Counted from the stretch's first letter, positions 22,136 to 32,987 are shown. The stretch is 64,000 nt of DNA from Symbiodinium sp. CCMP2592 (GCA_905221615.1 CAJNDT010001280.1:164410-228409); one strand, 5' to 3'. The notes: a model not told the origin generated them from the sequence alone. Translations and numbers: made by a program.

Positions 22136-22719
22136 ACAGCGAGGATTCCAAGTTTCTTCGAGCTGTATATTTCTTTGGGTTCAGGGTGCGGCGTGTACGG
22201 ATGTTCTGGGAGCAAGCTTGAAGGGGCAGGGAGCAAGCTTCAGTTATTAGTTATGGAAGTTACTATTTGGGAGAGTACATGATTATTTCAGGCACTTGGA
22301 CCCTTAGGGTAGTGTCTAGGACTCGTTGGTGGATCAGAGCTTTGGGTTGCTAAGCTTGGGACCAATTAGCTGCCATTCTGGGGCTTTGCATGGGATGTAC
22401 CTATCATCTGTGCTTCTGCTACTTGGCTCGACCCCAACCCCCAAAAACTCCCTTAACCGAGCTTGAATGGGCCATGCTCATACTCCCCAGAACCAAATCC
22501 CATTATCCCATGCCCTGTAGCCTAATTCCCTTCCTAATCCCTAAACTCTAACCCCCGACCCTAAACCAAAACCCGAACCCTAAGCTCACTGCCTATAACT
22601 GTAAATTGAAACCCTCCGCCCAATGCCCGGTAATATGCCTTGCCTGGAGGTTCAGGGGTAGTTACAAGGTGGGGCTATAAGCAGGACGACTATAAGTATA
22701 ACCCATATGAGGGACTTAT

Positions 22720-22960
22720 AACCCTACTTATAACTGACCTAATGCTACGCCTTAACCTCTAAACCCTATAGAACCCTTAAAGGACCCCTATTTATCCAAT
22801 AGAATGCCTAAAGGAACCGTACTTCTCCTATAGAACCCTGAATGGACCCCTATATACTTATCCTATAGAATGCTTAAAGGAACCCTACTTATCCTATAGA
22901 ACCCGTAAAGGAACCCTACTTATCCTACAGAACCTTCAAAGGAACCCTACTTTTTCGCTA
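22720..22960. repeat. Degenerate ~32-bp tandem repeat
   Basis: Words such as CCTATAGAACCCNTAAAGGAACCCTACTTAT recur five to six times with drift. The unit resembles the 44-bp satellite at 56.4-58.2 kb (both contain TATAGAAC...TAAAG.AACCC), so they may share ancestry. Confidence 0.65.
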
Positions 22961-23371
22961 CCCAAGAACATCCAAGTGGCCTGGGTGTAGGCCATAAGAG
23001 GAGAGCTTCCGAGAGAAGCGGCCAAATCTCAATCTGGGTGCCTGTTTTCGGGTTTAGGGTTTAGGGGTTTAGCGCTTTAGGGGTTCTAGGGTTCAGGAAA
23101 TGGGCTACATACCTGTTTAGGGTTTCTTGCGATTGAAGTTTTGGGACTTAAGGCCCAAAACCAGTGCATTCATATGGGTGGTTGTCAAAATTGGGGTTTT
23201 TTTTGGGTACCCTAAATAATAGGTGCCGTATTATAATAGGGCCTTAGTGTAGAGCTTGTAGGGGTTTACGGTTTAGGTTGTTTTTTTCAGTGCAATGGGG
23301 CCTTTTCTCGCAGAAGGTCCAGCCGGTTTCGGCCTGCACTAAAACAGGTCGGTTTAGGGGTTTAGGGTTTA

Positions 23372-24088
23372 GGAAGATGTTGAAGAGCTTCAAGTCTTCG
23401 GTGACGCACTGGCATGACCCAGCTGTTAGCGACATCGACTTCGGCGAGTTGTGCTGACAAGGCACCGGGGCAGTAATACACAGAGACAGACATATACCCA
23501 CAGCTAGCAAACGACACGAAATCGATTAAAAGAAGCTTTGGAAACATGGGGCCGCATGACACAGCTTCACTTTGCTGAAGACGCCGAGGTGCTGACGAAG
23601 TGAAATGATGATAGCACGTCACTAAAGCCAAATCCTGAACACGTCATGCAATGCCTTGAAAGGCTCATGGAGCATCACGTTCTCACTTCCGACCTTGAAG
23701 GACCTTGAGACTCAACCCCTAAACCCTGAAACCACCAACCCTTTCGACTTGGCTAACGCTGAGATCTCAACCAAAAGCCCTGTACCCTGAACTCAATAAG
23801 CTGCTTGAGCCCAGCCAAAAACTGTTGGCACAATCCAGCAACTTGAAGATAATACATGACGTCGTCTGTCAAGTTGTTGGAACAGTGGTAATTATGGCGT
23901 GGCCATGTACACATATTGCAGACACATGCATGAAAGCTTTCCTGGCTCAGGAGCTGCATTCCGAAGAACTGCAGAAAGCACACTGGAAGCTCCATCTGTC
24001 CCTGAGCTCAGGTGGAGTCTTTTGGGTTCCGCTGGGGCCTGGCTTTCAACGTGAAAGATTCTGGATTCGAGTTTTTCTGTCTGCATGA
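23372..24088 (+). CDS. Candidate split gene, unidentified
   Basis: Three coding-like + strand segments lie in order. The first is about 23372-23445, starting Met-Leu-Lys-Ser-Phe-Lys-Ser after a TTTAG|G acceptor. The second is about 23627-23700 (Glu-His-Val-Met-Gln-Cys-Leu-Glu-Arg-Leu). The third, about 23774-23887, is strongly helical (Glu-Leu-Asn-Lys-Leu-Leu-Glu ... Ile-Ile-His-Asp-Val-Val) and ends at a possible GTAATT donor. Open sequence continues to a stop at 24088. Exact junctions were not resolved. No family is evident. Confidence 0.3.
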
Positions 24089-24825
24089 GGCAGCTAGGAC
24101 AAGCTCTCAAGAGTTGGGGCTGTAGGACATTGCAGGGCTTCGAACTCAGGCTTTGGGAACTTCGCTTCGGAGACTTACCCCTCAGTCCTAAACCCTAGAT
24201 CCCCCATATAAACACTCAACATCTTATCCGGAGACCGAAAGAAGTTGTCTCCTGGAAAGTTATATAATTGGCATCAGTAGGGCCGTTTTGGATTTTATAG
24301 AGGTCGTTGTATAGCTTCTCCAAATTTAATCGAATAAGGAAGCAAACTAAGAAATGCGAATAGTAAGTATTGAAGCCCTAATACTTCCACGGTCCAACAT
24401 CCAAGCATCTGAAACCCTCTAAGGCCTGAGTATATACTATATGGGCACGTGGATCCTTAGGGGCATCTGAGGCCCTTCGAATCAGAGGCGTAGGAAGGAT
24501 TCCGTCTTGAGCAAGTAGTTGTTGCTGAAATCTTGGACCAGCCCAGGGTTTGTGATGCAACCCAAGAACGATGACCGGTTTAGGGCTTAGGGTTTAGGAT
24601 GCACTTTGAGTCCCAGCGTCTCCCTGCAACCCTAGAGCCCCCCCAAACACTAAAATCCTGTAGCAGTAATCCTGAAACCCCAGAAGCCCGTTCATGCCCA
24701 AATCTCCGTGTTCTGTGCCTGATGCTTCGGGCAGCAGCGCCGTAAGCAGTCGGTGCACCTTCCCGCATCACGGTTTATAGCACCCGATCCAGGGGCCAAG
24801 ACAGACATGTTCATAGGGTTCCTTT

Positions 24826-24893
24826 GGGTTTAGGGTTTAGAGTTTAGGGGTTTAGGGTTTAGGGGTTTAGGGTTTAGGGGTTTAGGGTTCCTT
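24826..24893 (+). repeat. Interstitial TTTAGGG array
   Basis: About eight TTTAGGG/TTTAGGGG units in the + orientation, one of the cleanest in the window. Telomere-type heptamer; interstitial here. Confidence 0.85.
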
Positions 24894-25421
24894 ATCATAA
24901 GCCTACTATAACATCGCCCCAGAAAAACTGTTCAGGCCACTCAGGCCCCTAGATTACACCCCAAACCCTGTAGACGTCAAATCGTTGAAGGCTTCTGGTC
25001 TGCGGGTTCGGGTTTGGCCGCAAGGACCTGAAAAGGATACTCCTATCACGACTGTTGTCATTGTCATTAACATAAGCAGCGGCAGTGCGAAAGCGAGTAT
25101 GACCACAACTGCAATAATTACTAACAGTAACCATGCTTCAAGAGCTAAGCTGAATTGCAGCGACAAGGATATTATACGTATTATATACTGTATATAATAC
25201 ACAAAATATACACATACTATATGTATGTATATATATATATATATGTTTATGTACCGACTTTATATTCTACACACTATATGTAGTACAACATCTAAGGAGC
25301 AACAGACCAGTTGCTAGTAGCATGGGCCCAAGGTGTGGCTTCACAAGCCCTGCATCCGAGATCCCTGAATCCGAAGCAGTGCTGCAGGATCCTGCAACCC
25401 AAGACCTACAATAAAAGCCCA

Positions 25422-25509
25422 AAAAGTTGGAAACCACAAAGCCTCAATCCTTAAGAGTGATGCACAGGGAATCCCAGCACTATTTGGCCTTAATCCGGTT
25501 TCCAACTTT
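25422..25509. mobile_element. Palindromic element family H, copy 1
   Basis: AAGTTGGAAACC and its complement GGTTTCCAACTT bound 88 bp. The interior (CCTCAATCCTTA...GGGAATCCCAG...TTTGGCC) recurs at 60010-60102, so this is a dispersed family. No TSD is obvious. Confidence 0.75.
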
Positions 25510-26015
25510 ATGGGTTTTACTGTAAACGCTGTTTTTGGTTTAGGGCTGAAGCCGAATACCAAACTGGCGAGTCTTGGGCTACATAGACCTGGCTCATGGC
25601 TGTATGGCATCAGAGTAGGATGTATATTGAGGTATGGGCTTTGGGTGTCAGGATGTGGCCTTGTGATTCGAGATTTCGAGATTAGGACCTGAGTCCCAGA
25701 ATGTTCGGTTGTGGTTTTGGCCCTTCTTCTTAGTGCCCATCATCTTGCCGCCGGTAATGCCATCACTGTTGTGGTGGTGAACCTCCTCCTCCTACTGTCC
25801 TACTGCTACTACTGCGAGTGAAACTCGTCGGAGTTCACCTTGGTCGTGTCACTGCGGCCGCGTGTGCCCACTGCTTTGGCAGGCTGCAGACCTCTAGCCG
25901 TTCCTGCTCACATCAACCGTGCGAAGAATAGTTTTGGGAGTGGCTGACTCAACTCAGACCGACCGTGCAACAACGGTCACAGCATGGCTCTGTAGGAGCA
26001 GCTGCAGGAGCAGGA

Positions 26016-27093
26016 TCAGCCGATGAGCTGCAGCTGGAACTCTTCTTCTTCCGGCTCATCTTCGCCGTCGGCCGATGGACCTACGCCGCTGAGACTTTGG
26101 AAGCCATTCTTCGCGAGGACGCGTTTGGATGCCACATTCGTCCGAGCCACCCCTCCAATAATGGAGGCAATTTGCGGGGTGTCGGTTTCATTGAACTGCC
26201 GGCACCAGCTGACAAAACCTTTCCTCAGCATGTTTGTTTCCGTTCAACATGTGCTTGTAGACTTGTAGATGTAACAGCACAACCCATCATTTATTATGTG
26301 ACATGTAGTATCGAACTTCTACACGACAGAGCAGTGGTTGCTGGCGACCAAGCTACACGAGCTCTGATGCAAAGCCTCGGCCCCAGAATCTCTCAGACAG
26401 CAGGTAGCCCAAGCGAATATCCTTCTGGGATTCAGATCCCTCCACGTCCATTTCGAAAGCAATCACTAGTCCGACAATCGAGTCAGAAGCCATCTTCAAA
26501 GCATCCTTCTGGTCCCCACTTCCTGGGTGCAAGTTGAAGAGCTCAGTTACTGACGCAGTTTCGGTATAGGTGATACGGAAACCATGCTAGCAATGGAAAC
26601 GGATATTATATAACTTCTTAACAAGAACGCAGTGTCTTTCGGTATCTTCTCTGCCACGATCTTTGGCCACCGCAAAGAGCAGCGTGGTCATGGGTTCATC
26701 GATTAAGTCGCACATCCACTGCCTGGCCCTGTCTGGTGAATAGGGGCCTTGCCAATGAGGTGGGAGTGGCTTGGTCACCTGAATCTCTCAAAATTCGATC
26801 GCACAGACTCTAGGGGTGGGGGGGGAGGCTCTTCGATCGGCTTGTGCAAGGCTGTTTGTTGTTCGAGGTCAACTGGGTCTGTTTGTCTGTTTGGCCGCTT
26901 GCGAATCAGCCTCTTCGGTGAGCACTGATGCGACGACAACAGAGGCAATGTCGAACTCGTGGTCCCTTGATTCGGCTGCGGAATGCCAGCGGGAGAAAGT
27001 TGGCTGGAACTCTTGCACAAGGAGCCGATCTGTTTCGAAGCAGCAGCCACGCAGTAAGGATGTCGCAAGGCTGCTAGCTGCGGTGTCTGCCAT
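26016..27093 (-). CDS. GNAT-family N-acetyltransferase, four exons, 225 residues
   Basis: Exons are 27093-26911, 26778-26658, 26522-26357 and 26223-26016 (minus strand), joined in phase with no stop. Introns are 132, 135 and 133 nt. Intron 1 starts GC and the other two GT; all end AG before a G. The product shows the RimJ/RimL-type (Acetyltransf_3) layout: Glu-Thr-Asp-Arg-Leu-Leu (residues 20-25), Leu-Pro-Pro-His-Trp with Tyr-Ser-Pro-Asp-Arg-Ala, then the acetyl-CoA loop Arg-Phe-Trp-Gly-Arg-Gly (146-151) after a beta strand Ile-Arg-Leu-Gly-Tyr, and the C-terminal Asn-Val-Ala-Ser-Lys-Arg-Val-Leu-Ala-Lys-Asn-Gly-Phe (186-198). An acidic tail follows. The ATG is in GCCATGG context, and an in-frame TAA lies 16 codons upstream. 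Family length is usual (170-220). Substrate (protein N-terminus, ribosomal protein or small molecule) is unknown. The second junction is the least certain. Confidence 0.85.
26779..26910 (-). other. Intron 1 of the acetyltransferase gene (GC-AG)
   Basis: 132 nt, from GC at 26910-26909 to AG at 26780-26779, between Glu-Glu and Val-Thr codons. GC donors with AG|G acceptors are typical of dinoflagellate introns. Confidence 0.75.
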
Positions 27094-27422
27094 GGCAGCA
27101 AATCGGAAGAAGCCGCCGCGAGTGCCTAAGTGTGGGTTTTATCGTCACTCGATCCCAGTGGTGGCGGTAATAGTGCTCGTCGCAGAGAAGTGCCAACGAG
27201 CAATTGCTGAATCGATGCCCCAAACTTCTCCCCCCAAAACCTACACCCCTGGAGCCCTGAACCCTCCAAGTCTGAACCGGACCCTGCGACTTCAAGCCCA
27301 AGACCTCAGAGGTGAACCCGAGGCCCTAGGCCTCAGAACCAAAGTCGCTGACCGGATTCTGGGGAGGCTGCATAGCCAGATGTGCTTCCCTTGACCACGG
27401 CGATTCTTGCCTTGTCGAACAA

Positions 27423-27513
27423 CTTACCTTTGGTTAGTAGGGAATGGAAGAACGGTAGTATTAGTAGTTATTATTGTACCCCACTCCTCCATTCCCTACT
27501 AACCAAAGTTAAG
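27423..27513. mobile_element. Palindromic element family E, copy 1
   Basis: CTTACCTTTGGTTAGTAGGGAATGG and the inverted TTCCCTACTAACCAAAG bound 91 bp. A third copy of the right end (ACTAACCAAAGGTAAG) lies at 27605-27621 after a CTATAGATCCC repeat, suggesting nested insertion. The inner ends carry TACTAAC...AAAG, which reads like a branch point plus 3' splice site. Confidence 0.8.
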
Positions 27514-27737
27514 TAAACCCTAAACTCCATAGATCCCTTTAGGGAACCCTATAGATCCCTTTTTTAAGGAACCCTATAGATCCCTTTATTAAAGAACCCT
27601 ATAGATCCCCTTACTAACCAAAGGTAAGACAAGACTTCGGGGTTTCCGGCGGTGATTGGGGGTTTGGGTGTTATCGGCTCTGGGTTTGGCGTTCGGGGTT
27701 TGGGATTGGGGCTTTTGGGGCTTAGGGTTTAGGGCCT

Positions 27738-27849
27738 CTAGACCCAAGAGTAACCTAGGAAGAAAAAGGGTGCCCTTTTTGGTTTAAAGGGGCTTATAAG
27801 GGAACCTGAACCCTAAAAAAGGGAATAAGGGCCTACTGTAGGTCCTAGG
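27738..27849. mobile_element. Dispersed element family F, copy 1
   Basis: 112 bp that recurs almost unchanged at 52220-52332 (CTAGACCCAAGAG...GGTGCCCTTTTTGG...AGGTCCTAGG). In both places a family E element lies within about 300 bp. Confidence 0.85.
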
Positions 27850-28667
27850 CCTATAGGGGCTTAGGGCGCTGTTGTTGTCGATAGTGTCGCCTCGTACTGT
27901 TGGTATGAAATTCTCTACACTTCGATTTGTTCTCACTATATCGGTAGTAGAGTTGCCGTGCCGACTATTGTAGCAGCAACAACACGACCACTTCTTAGTA
28001 TAAAAGCCCGGGCTTGGGGTTCGTGCTTTGCACTACCTGTGGAATGCTTAACTCTTGGGGTGCAGGCCTTAGGGTTAAGGGTTTAGGGATAGGGTGAGTT
28101 TAGGGATGGGTTTCGGGTTAGATTGGGAGGAACCGTGGACAAGGTCTACAAGCCGAGGGGTTCGACTGCACCTGGTCGTTACTTGATACCTAGACCTACA
28201 CGATACCAGCCCATGTCAGCTGAAGCTAGCTTTCACAGTTCAGTTCAAGAGTTCGGCATTCTTTCCGTTGTGGTGAGCAGAAATCCAGGCTTCATCGAGG
28301 GTGTACCTCTTTAGTCTTGGTTTCCGTAAGCTTGAGAGCCTTAGGATGAGGCCTGTCGAAGGGCGATTCCAGGGTCGAGCGAGCTTGCAATGTTCACAAG
28401 ATCCAAGGGTAAAAGGAGGGACCCTTAATAAGGACCCCTAGGTATATACCCTTAATATAGCTTTGATATACCCATTACAAGAAACCCGCGAAGCAACCCA
28501 AGCATGCATCCAGTACCCGTCAAAGTCGGGATTTAGCTTGCTAGTGCCTCCGTGCCTCCGATGGTTTAGGGTTTAGGGTTTAGGGCCACCTTCTCAGGCC
28601 CAAGCCAACTGCTCTCAAAAACTCTGAAATCTGAACCCAGATTCGCTCTAAGTCAGGCCTTACCAAG

Positions 28668-28771
28668 AGGCTCATACCCTACCCCTTTCTTAGGATACCT
28701 AGTTTTATGGTTAGGATCTGTTATCTTAAAAAGTATAGGCGCCCTGACAAAGGGGTAGGGTATGAGCCCCT
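28668..28771. mobile_element. Palindromic element family G, copy 1
   Basis: AGGCTCATACCCTACCCC and its complement bound 104 bp with a TTAGGATACCTAGTTTTAT interior. A second copy lies at 30433-30533. Confidence 0.85.
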
Positions 28772-28794
28772 AGACAGCCTAAGGGCCGCGCCAG

Positions 28795-30339
28795 GTGGGA
28801 CTCCACAAGCAAACGAGCTGCTTCGCCCTGCGGATCTATGAAGGTCACAGGAACTCTGGTTTAGCGGTTCAGGGTTCATGGTTTAGGGCTTAGGAGTTTA
28901 GGGTTTCGTAGAGCATGCCCTGAACCCTATAAACCGTTTAGGGTTTAGGAGTTTAGGGTTTCGTATGAGAGTAAGCCCTGACCTCTGAACCTTATAAAGC
29001 ACTCAATCCCTAAACCCCACGACACCAAGCCTTATTGGGTCCTAGGCTTGCATGTCGAAACATTCTCCATTCCATCGCCACGTCCTCCCCAAGCTGCCTT
29101 GCTTAACAAATTTGGGGGTTTGTTGCGGCAGGAGGAATCGCAAGCCGAAAACCCTTATCCCTGAACCCAAACCGCCGCCTCCTTCAGTGTCGCTATCTCC
29201 CGGAAATCCAGGGCCAAGCGAAGCCAAGCAACGGCAGCCTCCTCCGGTTCACGGTTTATGGGTTTAGGGTAAACTTGTGCGCTTTAGGGTTTGCTTGTTT
29301 TGTTTTTTTGAACCCTCATGTCTTTTTGCAGCTGCATCCAGGGTTTGGGGTTAAGGGTTCAAGCTTTGGCAGGAGTTTAGATATAGCTCAGCATGGAAAG
29401 ACTTGCGGAATCACGACTCACAATCTGGACCCGGCGAGTTTGGGTGTCTGGGGGCCTTCTAACGAAGGACTCATGCTGAGTTCAGGACTCTAAGAGGAGC
29501 TCCTTGATAACCATCGAAAACAGCCCCCAACATGCAATCCCGATTGCCGGTCGCCAGGATGTCGCGCACCTCCGCCAAAGTCTCGGAAGCCTCCAAGAGC
29601 GACAGGACGAGCCTGGACATGTGGGTTTAAGTAAGTTTGGTGGTTTCTGAGAGGTTACAGTAAGTTTATCGCTGTAAGTAGGGTTAGGGTTTCAGGTTAC
29701 GGGCTGTCGTGCTTTATATTCAGGTTGAGAGAGCTCTTGAGGTTTAGGTTGCAATAGGCTTTGAGGCCAAGCCTTTGGGGGGGCGGATTGGAGCAGCGCG
29801 CAAAAAGTAAGGGGGTTCGTCGCTAGAGCGACTGAGACAAAGCACATCACGGCAGTATGACAAGACCTAGGAGGTCTGACCGCCCACCAGATGCCCTGAA
29901 CAAGCGAGTATAGCTTCTCCGTAGTGTTCATCGATAACGGTTGGCATGTAGTTCTCGGAAAGCCCAACACTGCAACTCCGATGCTCCCCAGCACCCAAGC
30001 ATCCCAGAGTCAAACTCTGAAGCCCTGAAAGCCTCAGACACCCGCTTCGTTGAAAGACCCTATGACTGCCAGGTACCCTGGATAGCTCAACTTCAGTTGC
30101 CATCTCGAAATCCATGATACGAACATGCAAGAGATATACGCGTTACTGATGACGGCAAAACCCTGGCATAGCAAAAGTAGATACTACCCCAGAACCCTAT
30201 TCTAACTATTATCAGGGTTAAGGCCCCTATGTTAACTTTAAAACTTCCAGAAGAGCCCAGTAGACCCCGACGTCGTGCTCGTGCATCGAGGCCAGCACGG
30301 CGCAAGGTTGGCCTCCTTGAAAGCCAAGAGCCGGATAGC
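28795..30339 (-). CDS. Candidate multi-exon gene, unidentified
   Basis: The best exon is 30339-30245: after a CATGAG|G acceptor, 31 codons read Tyr-Pro-Ala-Leu-Gly-Phe-Gln-Gly-Gly ... Val-Gly-Val-Tyr-Trp-Ala-Leu-Leu-Glu, ending at a GT donor. Further coding-like minus segments follow: about 30120-30075 (Met-Asp-Phe-Glu-Met-Ala-Thr-Glu-Val), 29250-29160 (Glu-Pro-Glu-Glu-Ala-Ala-Val-Ala-Trp-Leu) and 28865-28795 (Val-Pro-Val-Thr-Phe-Ile-Asp-Pro-Gln-Gly). Intervening sequence is TTTAGGG-like. The chain of exons and their phases was not worked out, so these may belong to more than one gene. Confidence 0.3.
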
Positions 30340-30432
30340 CTCATGCTTTTGCACAGGGTTTAGGGTTTGGGGGCTTAGGGTCTAGGGGTTTAGGGGGTTA
30401 GGGTTTAGGGCTCTTCTAAGAGCCGTTGCTGA

Positions 30433-30533
30433 GAGGGTCATACCGTACCCCTTTTTTAGGATACCTAGTTTTATTAATAGGATCTGTTATATAGAACATT
30501 AGGTACCTTGAAACAAGGGTAGGGTACGAGCCT
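30433..30533. mobile_element. Palindromic element family G, copy 2
   Basis: Same interior as 28668-28771 (TTTTTTAGGATACCTAGTTTTAT...GGATCTGTTAT) with slightly diverged ends. Confidence 0.8.
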
Positions 30534-30890
30534 CTAGGTAGGTTCGGGCTGTTCAATCTTACCAAGCAACCACCCATCCTAGCAATGCACCTTTGAAGCA
30601 AGCAATACGCCCCAACCATACTGTCCAGAAAGCCACAAGTACTTCTATCCTGTGTGTTTAAGGAAAGACCGCCCAAGCGACATTGACGAAGTATCAGAGC
30701 AACTACCAACTTTCAAGACAAACATAATCCCCAGAGTCGTCCCAGACCCTGAACCACATCATTCATTGTTAAAATGGCTCAGAAAAGTTAAAGCCCCAAC
30801 AGTTCATTCATGGAGCAGAGGTTTTTATAAAACCCCCATAGAGGTTTTGGGTGTTTATAAAAAACCTCTATGCTGGAAACTTTGACACAG

Positions 30891-31355
30891 AGGTCCGCAC
30901 GGCTGGAGTTGCAGCATGCGGCTCCTCCTGTGTGGATTCGTGATCTCAAGGTTTGCGAAGATCTAGGCCATAGAGTCCTTAAGCTCTTGTCCTTCTATCC
31001 CGATAGTACCATCCTCAGGTTTATTTGACCATGTATTGCAGGTCGATCCCAAGATATGTTTCGGATACAGCGCACAGCACTGCGGCAAGACTCTACACTT
31101 TAATGCAGGCTGCACAGCTCCATGCTCTTCGGGTGTGGGGTTAGGGCGGCATATCAGATGGCTTAGTTTCAGCCTTCGGAGCTGAAGACTGTGCATGTAC
31201 TTCGACATTGCCGCCGTTTCTGTTCCGAAACCTTCAGCGCGAGAGGCTCGGCTCTCTATAATACTATATGACCTTGCACAGCATCTCATTGATCAAATGT
31301 GCACCTCGATGAACATTGATGGGTGCCTTGCGCTCTCTTCCAACCCATCTTGACG
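30891..31355 (+). CDS. Candidate split gene with a 23-nt intron, unidentified
   Basis: Exon 30891-31018 (after CACAG) encodes a basic helical segment including Pro-Val-Trp-Ile-Arg-Asp-Leu and Leu-Ser-Phe-Tyr-Pro-Asp. Reading on would hit TGA, but a 23-nt GT...GCAG segment (31019-31041) can be removed in phase, giving Ser-Ile-Pro-Arg-Tyr-Val-Ser-Asp-Thr-Ala and a helical Leu-Tyr-Thr-Leu-Met-Gln-Ala-Ala-Gln-Leu to about 31119. A further open block with a 52-codon ATG-to-TGA frame (about 31196-31354) lies downstream in a different frame; its junction is unresolved. A Glu/Pro-rich segment at 30663-30717 may be an upstream exon. Confidence 0.4.
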
Positions 31356-31709
31356 GTTTGGGGCTTATGCTCTGAGGACAGAACATGCATCTGCTCTACG
31401 ACTAGATGCACATCACGTGCGCTACGAAGAAACCGTATAGCACCACGAGGCAGCATCACGCAAGTGTTGAATCAACCGTCCAAGCGACTCCTCAACACAC
31501 CAAACGGCGACCGAAGGAAGCAGACTGTGCCAACGCAGAACAGCACCAGCAAAGACAACGAACAGGCAATCAAGGTAGCAGCACAAGAAGCAGTGAACCA
31601 AACAACGACTTACGAAGGTATGTGTGACCGTACCAACCACGCAGCCACGAGCACAAGGAAAGAAACAACAACCACACCAGCATTAACACAAATACAGAAA
31701 GCAAATTAG
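31323..31709 (+). CDS. Thr/Asn/Gln-rich ORF, 128 codons, doubtful
   Basis: An open frame from ATG 31323 to TAG 31707-31709 lies in a stretch poor in T on the + strand. The product is hydrophilic and Thr/Asn/Gln-rich with no domain. The unusual composition of 31.39-32.0 kb makes long + strand frames more likely by chance, so confidence is low. Confidence 0.2.
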   Translation: MPCALFQPILTVWGLCSEDRTCICSTTRCTSRALRRNRIAPRGSITQVLNQPSKRLLNTPNGDRRKQTVPTQNSTSKDNEQAIKVAAQEAVNQTTTYEGMCDRTNHAATSTRKETTTTPALTQIQKAN

Positions 31710-32097
31710 ACATCGCATTCAACTCAGAAATCACCAAAATACGCAGCAAAGCCAAACCCACAACCGCGACAGTAAAGATGTAGACACACATGCAAGGCAA
31801 GCGAGCAAGCAGGCAAGGTTCTTACAAGCAGATGCAGAACCCGTCTTTGAAAATAACTGAAGAAACAACACCAATGCACAAAGCAAACGATCGAAGGACA
31901 AGCAGACAGAACGAGACGAAACTAAATGCAAAGGGGTGCTATTACGGTCGAGATACCGGTTACTACAAAGGTTGCAATCAGGATCACAAAACAGGATACA
32001 GGAACAAGGCATGCCAACCATCGATTTCTCTCTGAGCTGCACACCCCCAAGAGCAACGATAGGTCCAGCTCTGCAGTCACAGCCTCTGGTTGAGGAT

Positions 32098-32168
32098 TCA
32101 GTTTAGGGCTTAGGGTAATTTAGGGTTTAGGGTCTAGGGTTTAGGGTTTAGGGCTTAGGGTTTAGAAT
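32098..32168 (+). repeat. Interstitial TTTAGGG array
   Basis: About seven TTTAGGG-type units with GCTTAGGG and TCTAGGG variants, + orientation. Confidence 0.8.
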
Positions 32169-32189
32169 TTAGCAGTTGGGGCTTAGGAT

Positions 32190-32795
32190 GCCATAGATTG
32201 GGCTGAGTAGAAAGGGGCCAACAGAATGCGGACACGGTTCGACGCACCGAACATGTAGCCTGCAAACGCCTGGAAGAAGACAGTCAGTTGAAGTACGAGT
32301 GTCCATATAGTTGTTAATGCATTGTTGCATGCATCGATGACTGCACATTCAGAACCGTTTCTTCAACGTAAGATGCCCCCTGAGGATCTGATCCAGCACG
32401 TTGAGAACTTGAAGCGTGTCGTGCAGATACCGGAGACATGTTGAGGATCCCGACTGAAACATATGACCTGGTGGCCCGAACAACTAATTAAACGAGAGTG
32501 TTGGCTGCAGGTGTGGTGCCGATGGCATTCGAACGACACCCATTCGCACAGATCGTCTTGGGCATGCAGCATGATGGGACGACGGCATCGAAGTCTTCTC
32601 CCTGGTGCTTAGCAGGGAATGGGGGAATGGATTATGGTGACTATTATTGGGGATTATATAGAGACTACTCTAGGGATCCATTCCCCCATTCCCTACTAAG
32701 CCCAATGAAGCATCTTTCACACCTTTGTCCTCCCGCTCCGCGCAGGTCGCTCACTGCGGCGCATGCTAGTGCCGACAGCAGGACGCTGGCCCCTA
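32190..32795 (-). CDS. Candidate split gene interrupted by a palindromic element
   Basis: Minus-strand coding-like segments are about 32795-32702 (a Ser-Ala-Leu-Ala-Cys-Ala-Ala-Val-Ser-Asp-Leu helix ending in a Cys-Glu-Arg-Cys motif), a block at 32607-32490 open in two frames, 32444-32355 (Tyr-Leu-His-Asp-Thr-Leu-Gln-Val-Leu-Asn ending Lys-Lys-Arg-Phe-stop), and 32290-32195 (Phe-Ala-Gly-Tyr-Met-Phe-Gly-Ala-Ser-Asn). A family E-like palindrome at 32607-32701 separates the first two and could be spliced as a 94-nt GC-AG intron (32608-32701). Phase across it cannot be fixed because two downstream frames are open. Family unknown. Confidence 0.3.
32607..32701. mobile_element. Palindromic element family E-like, copy 2
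   Basis: GCTTAGCAGGGAATGGGGGAATGG and its inverted partner ending CTACTAAGC bound 95 bp. Flanks on both sides are coding-like on the minus strand. Confidence 0.8.
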
Positions 32796-32987
32796 CACCC
32801 TAAACCCCTAAACCCTAAAAATTCCGATGCTGCAAAACTGGAAGAAAATCATCCCCCCAATCTGAACTCGAAGCAGTAATTTCGAATCCTTGAATTAGCA
32901 TCGAAGCCAGCATCCCATACCCTTAGAGCCTTAGATCCGATAACCATCCGGAAAAAAACACAAGACCCCACGATTCCTGGCCTTGAG

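Noticed and set aside
25965-26537. 190-codon + strand ORF
   Set aside because: Antisense to exons 3 and 4 of the acetyltransferase gene; no motifs of its own.
26816-27394. 192-codon + strand ORF
   Set aside because: It lies over exon 1 and intron 1 of the minus-strand acetyltransferase, whose conserved motifs settle the strand.
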